The translations under genes and the position numbers were made by a program. DNA of 5,154 bases from the NCBI GenBank assembly GCA_030667765.1, contig DAOUVF010000239.1, positions 1 through 5,154 on the forward strand, in the 5' to 3' direction. The stretch comes from Bacteroides sp. Lineage in GTDB: Bacteria > Bacteroidota > Bacteroidia > Bacteroidales > SM23-62. Shown piece after piece: positions 1 to 5,154 of the stretch; the stretch's first letter is position 1; each line of letters opens with the position of its first letter. Below the pieces are notes generated by a model. That model searched no databases. It had not been told where the DNA came from and saw nothing but the letters and a program-made list of their open reading frames with translations.

Positions 1-151
1 ATAAACTTTCAAGACTATATGCACAGAACTCCCTGATTTGAGGTTCTCCAAGGCTCTTGTTTATCAACAGCCTCAGTGATGACACCTCGACACCTTCAAA
101 CCTGGCAATGTAAAAATGAGTGTCAAATAAGTTTTTCTCATTGTCCGGCAT
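1..151 (-). CDS. Unrecognised gene, N-terminal 50 codons, continues past the left edge
   Basis: I do not recognise this product. From an ATG at 151-149 the frame stays open to the window edge, giving 50 residues that start MPDNEKNLFDTHFYIARF and include VSSLRLLINKSLGEP and REFCAYSLESL. It overlaps the last 14 bp of the preceding gene in a different frame, a common arrangement for translationally coupled genes. An AAGGA lies a few bases upstream of the ATG, better than the leaders of the two complete genes, although it falls inside coding sequence. The end of the fragment (EPQIREFCAYSLESL) has the spacing of an amphipathic helix and faintly recalls a HEAT unit, but this is too short to call. 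The other two minus frames stop quickly, and the plus frames stop within about 40 bases of the left edge. No signal peptide is visible in this frame. A competing start at 141-139 begins MRKTYLTLIFTLPGL, signal-peptide-like and ATGA-coupled, but it stops after 22 codons at about 73; a frameshift joining the two frames cannot be excluded. Confidence 0.5.
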   Translation of the reverse strand, partial: MPDNEKNLFDTHFYIARFEGVEVSSLRLLINKSLGEPQIREFCAYSLESL

Positions 152-3100
152 CGAGTTCCTTGATCCTTATATTCCTGTACCAGAGTTCCGAGCCATGGCC
201 CAGAAATCCTATATGCCCGGTCTTTCGCTTCAATCCGGGATGATCCTTTCCATCGAGGGTGCCATTCCTGATGGAATCTGAAATATCCCCGTCAACAATG
301 GTCGTTCCGTTCAGGACAATCTTGATTTTTGTGCCATCCACGATAACCTCCTGCTCATTCCACTTTCCCACAGGCCTTAGAAATCCCCTCTTAGCAGCAA
401 TAACACCATATACAGAACCGTGGTATTGGTAGGGTTCCAGGTTTGCATAAACCTCTGCAGTATTATCGAGTACCTGGAATTCCATCCCGATATAGGCGGC
501 ATTTCCTTCAGGGGGGGTACGGATTCCAAGTCCATTATTGGCGCCCGGGGTCAGTTTGAATTCAAGGCGGAGATTGAAGTTGGCGTACTCCTTTTCCATA
601 TACAGGTTCCCATGGCCACCAAGTTTCGGCCGGATAGCAATAGTACCGTCTTCGACTACGTGATTGATTTTGTTTCCGGTCCAGCCATCCAGGTTCTTCC
701 CGTTGAACAGCAACACAAACCCGTCCGCTTTTTCCTCGGGATTTAATTCTGCACCATGAATCTCCCGGACATAAACATCACGGAAAGCACAATCATTTCC
801 ATGTGCCTGCAGTTCTAAGGGACCTGCAGGAAAGATCGGTATGCTCCTGTCCCAGTAATTCTCCAGGACAATATTGTCAACAACCAGGACTCCGTTCAGG
901 TAGACGCTTACCCGTTCAGCTATCATGATGATACGGAATGTGTTCCAGTCAGGAACGATATTATCTGCTACCTGCAGGGGTTTACTCTTATTCTTCTGAT
1001 TGTTGAACAGTCCCCCGGAACCCACCTGTACCCCGGTATCTACACGTGCTTTATCCCAGATCTGTACCTGGGGTGATCCACGAAGGTAGATCCCGCTATC
1101 TCCGTTCTTCTGTATTTTCCAATCCAATATCATCTCAAAATCCCGGTACTCTTTGATCGAGCAGATATTATCATACCCACTTCCCCTGAAAACCAGTATC
1201 CCATCCCTGACCTGCCAGTTCTTATGCATCAGTATATCTGCTTCGGCCTGTTTTCTGGCTAGCTCATCTTTGTCCATTTCTGCCCGGGTAATGGGATTCT
1301 CTACAAGCCCCTGCCATCCACCGAGGTCTTTCCCATTGAAGATGGAGACAAAACCAGGGTCATCGGGCATGGTCTTCAGGTAGGTCTCGATATCGATTTT
1401 AATATAGGGACTCTCAGGCCCGGTAATAATTTCCTTTGCTTTTGACAGGATCTCCCTTACATTATCCCCATAAAGCCCGTCTTCCTTTCCCGGGGTTGGC
1501 AGGGCAATCCGGACTGCAGCGCTGACTGCACTCTGCCGAAGTTGATCGTCCCCGATAAATCCAGATACAAACATTAAACTCAGGAAAGTCTTAATATCAC
1601 CACAGGAAGAAATAACCATGTTTCTCTGATCATTGTCCCCGGCCAAAGGCATAATTTTCCTGAGCAGCAGGATCTTCTGCTCCGGTGTATGCCCTGATTT
1701 GATGACCTGACTGACATAGCCCTTGAAGGCAGGCTCAGAACCGGTATTTTTACATACATCAAAAAGATAGGGAACAGCTGTTCCATCGGTCCACCCGACA
1801 AGGGCTTGCAGTGCAAGGTCTTTTGTCTCTCCCTGGCTCTTATCGTATGTAGATTTTACAGTTTTTAAGCTCTTTTCTCCGCCAATACCGGAGAGAACAG
1901 GGATATAGTCAATTTTATCCGCGGCATTTTCCATTGAGTAAAGTACTTTGTCGATATATTCACTTTTATCCTCAGCCATGTTCACAGATGAAATGATTGC
2001 CTGCTGGATTTCAGCAGTCCATTTTGGATCCTGGTCCTCACCGAGGAAATCAAGCAGGGCTTCAAGATTTTTTTCAGTAACCACATTTTTCAAGCCTTTG
2101 ACGGCGGAATAGCTTACATCTTTGTTTTCGTTCCTGGAATAATCCATAAGTACTTCAAAGAAATCGGGACTCCCTTTCTCTGCGAGTATTTCCAACAATA
2201 CAACCTTGACGGGATCCGGGGCACCGGGGATGCTCTCAACAAATGGTTTAATATCTCCCGTGTTCGTCGAAGACAGAAGAGCTGTTTTGGCAACGCTCAG
2301 ATCAGGTTCCGATGCATAATTCAACATGTGCTTAACAATTTTACATGCAGCCGCTGATCCTTCAATGGATGCAAGTGCACTGACCGCTTCGCTGCGTAAT
2401 TCAGCCTCCGGGCTATCCATGTATTTAACAATGGAGGGCAGAGCCGATTCATCCTTTAAGGAAGCAAGCAGGAATATGATCTCGGACTTGATTTCAGGAT
2501 CTTTCGTTCTGTCCAGTTCACTTATCCATGGACCGGCAGGGCTGGATTTCTCAATCGCAAAGTTTATGGCGCTCATACGGTAGGATTTATACTCATCCTT
2601 CATGGCCCTGACCAGTGCGGGCATTGCAGCATTTACCCCGGCATTATCCGCATAGATATTCAGGGCATAGGATTTAAAATGGACCTGGGATTCAGATTTG
2701 CATTTCTTCATCAGCCCCTGGCAAATCTCATTGCTCAGAACAGTATTTCCGTTACTGCCGAGTTCCTTTGCATACTCCAGCAATGCCATGGTGGCACCCG
2801 TCGGTTCAGGCATGTATTTTACTGATTTTGCCGCACTTAATAATGCCTTGTAGGAATCTGGACTCCCAATCGAGGCCAGCGATCTTAAAATAATCCGCTG
2901 CAGATCAGTATCGTTTTCATGTCCTGACATATCAACCAGCAGGCTCGCGGCGCCGTTCACCTTAAGCTCTCCCAGGGCCTTTACAGTTTCAACTTGGGGT
3001 TTCCCGGATAAAGAGCCGATGACTGAAGTGAATACCTCTCCTGCTTTTTCAGGGTCAGCCGTTTTCATAGCTGAGATTGCGGGATAACACAAAAAATCAT

Positions 3101-3530
3101 CTGAAATGTAAGGAGTAAGGGCATCAATCGTCGCAGTGCTGCCTATCCATTGCAACTGCCTCATAAAAAAAGCCTGTACTTGCTGGTCACTGCTCCCGGT
3201 CGCAAACTCTATGCATACTTTCTCCCATTTTTCAGATTTCCCGGAGGGTACATCCACACTTAAGTATTTGGAAAGACTTTCAATGGCAAACCGCGCCTGG
3301 GTATCATCCCCCGTTCCCGGAGGTACCACCAGGGAACAAATTTTTGCATGTCCCTCGTCACCCAGATTAAATGTTTCTTCTGCCAGCCTGTCACGGTGTT
3401 CCGGATCATTGACAGGCATCTGGACAAGCAGGTCTGCAATTTTTGTTTCCAGTGTTCTGACATCCTGGGCAACCGCCACCTGGCTTGCCATATACAGAAC
3501 CAGGATTGATAATATTTGAAACTGTCTCAT
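138..3530 (-). CDS. Secreted HEAT-like repeat protein with two tandem DUF1080 (3-keto-disaccharide hydrolase family) domains
   Basis: This 1130-residue protein starts with a Sec-type signal peptide (MRQFQILSILVLYMASQVAVA, probable cleavage after A21; no lipobox Cys). Residues of roughly 25-715 are helical repeats resembling HEAT/ARM units, for example near 209-230 (LQRIILRSLASIGS), 344-371 (IKSEIIFLLASLKDES) and 372-400 (ELRSEAVSALASIEGS); such solenoids usually bind protein or polymer. DUF1080 domain 1 spans about 726-924: FNGKDLGGW, a charged insert at about 745-772, DSGIYLRG (811-818), QVQIWD (821-826), NNQKNKSKPL (843-852) and VYLNGVLVVDN (876-886). Domain 2 spans about 937-1125: FNGKNLDGW, NNGLGIRTPPEG (998-1009), MEFQVLDN (1016-1023), YHGSVYG (1036-1042) and GHIGFLGHG (1105-1113). 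DUF1080 is a lectin-like jelly-roll family whose characterised members cleave 3-keto-glycosides. The gene follows the oxidoreductase by 57 bp, so a two-step oxidation and cleavage is plausible. There is no Shine-Dalgarno, but the ATG sits directly before the signal peptide. The domain calls are firm; enzymatic activity of each copy and the role of the repeats are inferred. Confidence 0.9.
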   Translation of the reverse strand: MRQFQILSILVLYMASQVAVAQDVRTLETKIADLLVQMPVNDPEHRDRLAEETFNLGDEGHAKICSLVVPPGTGDDTQARFAIESLSKYLSVDVPSGKSEKWEKVCIEFATGSSDQQVQAFFMRQLQWIGSTATIDALTPYISDDFLCYPAISAMKTADPEKAGEVFTSVIGSLSGKPQVETVKALGELKVNGAASLLVDMSGHENDTDLQRIILRSLASIGSPDSYKALLSAAKSVKYMPEPTGATMALLEYAKELGSNGNTVLSNEICQGLMKKCKSESQVHFKSYALNIYADNAGVNAAMPALVRAMKDEYKSYRMSAINFAIEKSSPAGPWISELDRTKDPEIKSEIIFLLASLKDESALPSIVKYMDSPEAELRSEAVSALASIEGSAAACKIVKHMLNYASEPDLSVAKTALLSSTNTGDIKPFVESIPGAPDPVKVVLLEILAEKGSPDFFEVLMDYSRNENKDVSYSAVKGLKNVVTEKNLEALLDFLGEDQDPKWTAEIQQAIISSVNMAEDKSEYIDKVLYSMENAADKIDYIPVLSGIGGEKSLKTVKSTYDKSQGETKDLALQALVGWTDGTAVPYLFDVCKNTGSEPAFKGYVSQVIKSGHTPEQKILLLRKIMPLAGDNDQRNMVISSCGDIKTFLSLMFVSGFIGDDQLRQSAVSAAVRIALPTPGKEDGLYGDNVREILSKAKEIITGPESPYIKIDIETYLKTMPDDPGFVSIFNGKDLGGWQGLVENPITRAEMDKDELARKQAEADILMHKNWQVRDGILVFRGSGYDNICSIKEYRDFEMILDWKIQKNGDSGIYLRGSPQVQIWDKARVDTGVQVGSGGLFNNQKNKSKPLQVADNIVPDWNTFRIIMIAERVSVYLNGVLVVDNIVLENYWDRSIPIFPAGPLELQAHGNDCAFRDVYVREIHGAELNPEEKADGFVLLFNGKNLDGWTGNKINHVVEDGTIAIRPKLGGHGNLYMEKEYANFNLRLEFKLTPGANNGLGIRTPPEGNAAYIGMEFQVLDNTAEVYANLEPYQYHGSVYGVIAAKRGFLRPVGKWNEQEVIVDGTKIKIVLNGTTIVDGDISDSIRNGTLDGKDHPGLKRKTGHIGFLGHGSELWYRNIRIKELDAGQ

Positions 3531-3587
3531 TATAATAGATTTAAAACCGGTTTAACATATGGATTGTCATTGGTACGTTCAGATAAC

Positions 3588-4859
3588 TCAGATTTGCCAT
3601 GGGCCTCTCATGGGTTGGTTGATAAGGTCATTAGCCCCGTCATCATTAATGAATTCCTGGCTTACCGGGTCAAAATTCAGCGTTCTGCCCAATCTCAGGG
3701 CAATCACACCAAGATTAACTATCGTACATGACCTGTGCCCGTTTTCCTCATTCAGGGCAAATTTCTTTCGGGTTCGTATCGACTCATGGAATGAGGTTAT
3801 CCGGGGTTCAGGATCGGGCAGGGATGCAACCAGTTTCTTTACATTGGGTATTGTGGATTCAAAGTTCCTGTAAACTTTTCCTGATGGCCCCTCGATATAA
3901 GCTGCGTTTTTGTCCCTGTTCTCTCCATCAAGTATGATCCTGCATCCGTCAGCATAAGTGTATTCTATCCTTCTCCAGGTACCAACTGCATCATAATGCT
4001 GCTGAGGCGCATCTATATCAATCCTTACAGGGGACGTATCATCCTTGCCCAGCATATACTGTACCGGGTCCAGGTAATGCTGTCCCATATCCGCAAGTCC
4101 ACCGCCATCATAATCCCAGTAACCCCGGAACTTGGAATGTACCCTTTCCGGGTTATAGGGTTTGTATGGTGCCGGTCCAAGCCAGAAATCATAATCCAGC
4201 TGTTCCGGTACAGGCATGGGCTGCAGGTTATACTCACCCTTCCAGTAAAATTTCCAGTTATATCCGGTAATGCCGCTTACCGTAAAGGTTAAGGGCCATC
4301 CAAGCAGGCCGCTGTCAATAAGTTTCTTAAGTGGTTCCACGGTTGTGCCCAGGCCGTAAAAGGGGCCCCTGAACCGGAACCAGGTATTCAGGCGGAACAT
4401 CCTTCCCGTGCGCTGAACGGCCTCGACAACGCTTTTGCCTTCGCCTATGGTACGCGTCATGGGCTTTTCACACCATATATCCTTGCCTGCTTCGGCAGCC
4501 ATTTTTGACATTATACCATGCCAGTGTGGAGGTGTGGCGATATGCACAATATCAATATCAGATTGCTGCAGCAGCTCACGGAAATCGTGATAGCCCTTAA
4601 CACTGCTATCTACTTTGTCAAGGGTGCTGTTTAGCCGCAGCCTGTCCACATCACAGAGCGCTACGAGCCTACCCTCCCTCCTCAGATGATTGCCGTTGCA
4701 GATCCCGCCACAACCTATGATGGCTTTTGTGAGCTCATCGGAGGGTGCTATATAGCCTGCTCCCCCTAACACGTGTCTTGGAACGATCGTAAATGCTGCA
4801 GCTGCAAATGCACTTTTTTTCAGGAAATTACGCCTATCCATGTTGATTTTCTGTTTCAT
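3588..4859 (-). CDS. Gfo/Idh/MocA-family oxidoreductase with Tat signal
   Basis: This is a predicted NAD(P)-dependent sugar oxidoreductase of 423 residues, a normal length for exported members. The N-terminus carries a twin-arginine signal: DRRNFLKKS with R9-R10, the hydrophobic stretch AFAAAAFTIV, and a likely end near residues 28-35. Export of a folded, cofactor-loaded enzyme is inferred. The Rossmann domain follows, with glycine-rich IIGCGG (47-52), acidic D70 after the second strand (LVALCDVD), ATPPHWH (108-114) and the family's EKP motif (131-133, K132 probably catalytic). The C-terminal substrate domain is rich in aromatics (YNWKFYWKGEY near 200-210; FWLGPAPYKPY near 225-235) and has GGGLADMGQHYLD (252-264), where D257 and H261 match the conserved D-x-G-x-H motif. 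The usual reaction is oxidation or reduction of a sugar hydroxyl; oxidation to a 3-keto sugar is suggested by the DUF1080 neighbour. Two starts are possible, Met1 at 4859 and Met7 at 4841, the second sitting directly before the RR motif; neither has a clear ribosome site. Its exact substrate is unknown. Confidence 0.93.
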   Translation of the reverse strand: MKQKINMDRRNFLKKSAFAAAAFTIVPRHVLGGAGYIAPSDELTKAIIGCGGICNGNHLRREGRLVALCDVDRLRLNSTLDKVDSSVKGYHDFRELLQQSDIDIVHIATPPHWHGIMSKMAAEAGKDIWCEKPMTRTIGEGKSVVEAVQRTGRMFRLNTWFRFRGPFYGLGTTVEPLKKLIDSGLLGWPLTFTVSGITGYNWKFYWKGEYNLQPMPVPEQLDYDFWLGPAPYKPYNPERVHSKFRGYWDYDGGGLADMGQHYLDPVQYMLGKDDTSPVRIDIDAPQQHYDAVGTWRRIEYTYADGCRIILDGENRDKNAAYIEGPSGKVYRNFESTIPNVKKLVASLPDPEPRITSFHESIRTRKKFALNEENGHRSCTIVNLGVIALRLGRTLNFDPVSQEFINDDGANDLINQPMRGPWQI

Positions 4860-4897
4860 ATAATCAGGATTTCAATTATTAATGCATTTAATATTTC

Positions 4898-5154
4898 TCA
4901 AAGATCTTCCGGATACCGGGAATTGGCCCTTACAGGTTCCTGGACACTTCCCTCCTGTTCAGCTTTCATCCTTTTGTATTCTATCAGCTCTTCAGTATCT
5001 CCCGGATTCACATACCATTCACTTGGTTCATGATTTTCCAGGAATATTTGTAAAGCTTCTTCAACTATCCTAATATTGGAAGCAGCCACGTCCACATTAC
5101 ACGATATGTCTGATGAAAGATCCCATAATTGCATGGGGTTATCAGGATGTTCCC
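4898..5154 (-). CDS. Probable sulfatase, C-terminal end only (5' end outside window)
   Basis: The frame is open from the right edge (first whole codon at 5152) to a TGA at 4900-4898, giving 84 residues. The fragment begins EHPDNPMQLWDLSSDIS and continues with VDVAASN, RIVEEALQIFLENHEPSEW and NPGD. This matches the usual C-terminal layout of arylsulfatase-type enzymes: a strand with a 'P-x-x-L-[YW]-D-L' motif summarising the entry, then D-x-A and a last helix ending near H-x-P-S. Family members hydrolyse sulfate esters using a formylglycine made from Cys or Ser in a C/S-x-P-x-R motif; that region lies upstream, outside the window, so catalytic competence cannot be judged. After the helix comes a charged tail of about 35 residues (EELIEYKRMKAEQEG, ending RYPEDL). 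The in-frame ATG at 5134 is internal (Met of NPMQLWDL), not a start. The stop lies 38 bp before the oxidoreductase start, same strand, so co-transcription is likely. The family call rests on a short C-terminal match only. Confidence 0.7.
   Translation of the reverse strand, partial: EHPDNPMQLWDLSSDISCNVDVAASNIRIVEEALQIFLENHEPSEWYVNPGDTEELIEYKRMKAEQEGSVQEPVRANSRYPEDL

Noticed and set aside
420..746. Plus-strand open frame of 108 codons
   Set aside because: It lies wholly inside the second DUF1080 domain coding region on the other strand, its product has no recognisable domain, and the minus-strand protein matches a known family throughout.
3136..3519. Plus-strand open frame of 127 codons
   Set aside because: It is antisense to the signal peptide and first repeats of the DUF1080 protein; composition (many Ser, Cys, Trp) is that of an antisense shadow.
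3543..3552. Perfect 10-bp palindrome (AAACCGGTTT) in the gap before the DUF1080 gene
   Set aside because: Too short and isolated to support an operator; no second copy or promoter elements around it.
3996..4292. Plus-strand open frame of 98 codons
   Set aside because: It is antisense to the conserved GGGLADMGQH region of the oxidoreductase, with no family resemblance.
4875..4895. A/T-rich imperfect inverted repeat around ATGCAT between the sulfatase and oxidoreductase genes
   Set aside because: The arms are only a few A/T pairs and out of register by one base, with no G/C stem or T-run, so it is not a terminator.
4898..5134. A separate 78-residue small gene starting at 5134
   Set aside because: The frame continues open upstream to the window edge and the Met falls inside a conserved sulfatase C-terminal motif, so it is the end of a larger gene.

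Overview
All the genes I can support lie on the minus strand, so the window reads right to left: the 3' end of a probable sulfatase (5154-4898), a complete Tat-exported Gfo/Idh/MocA-family oxidoreductase (4859-3588), a complete 1130-residue secreted protein with a long HEAT-like region and two tandem DUF1080 (3-keto-disaccharide hydrolase family) domains (3530-138), and the first 50 codons of an unrecognised gene overlapping its end (151-1). Gaps of 38 and 57 bp and a final 14-bp overlap suggest one transcription unit. No RNA gene, mobile element, CRISPR array or convincing promoter or terminator was seen.

The likely host is a member of the Bacteroidota, or a related glycan-degrading lineage such as the Planctomycetota. 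The two complete genes lack clear Shine-Dalgarno sequences and have A/T-rich leaders, and the combination of sulfatase, Tat-exported oxidoreductase and DUF1080 protein is typical of these groups. The phylum is inferred from gene content and style, not proven.

Together the genes suggest extracytoplasmic breakdown of a sulfated or otherwise decorated glycan. The sulfatase would remove sulfate, the oxidoreductase would oxidise a sugar hydroxyl (plausibly C3), and the DUF1080 domains would cleave the resulting 3-keto-glycoside. The third step rests on the family name and published activities of relatives; the substrate cannot be read from this sequence. The most unusual items are the fusion of about 700 residues of helical repeats to two dissimilar DUF1080 domains, and the overlapping gene at the left edge, which has an alternative signal-peptide-like start in another frame.
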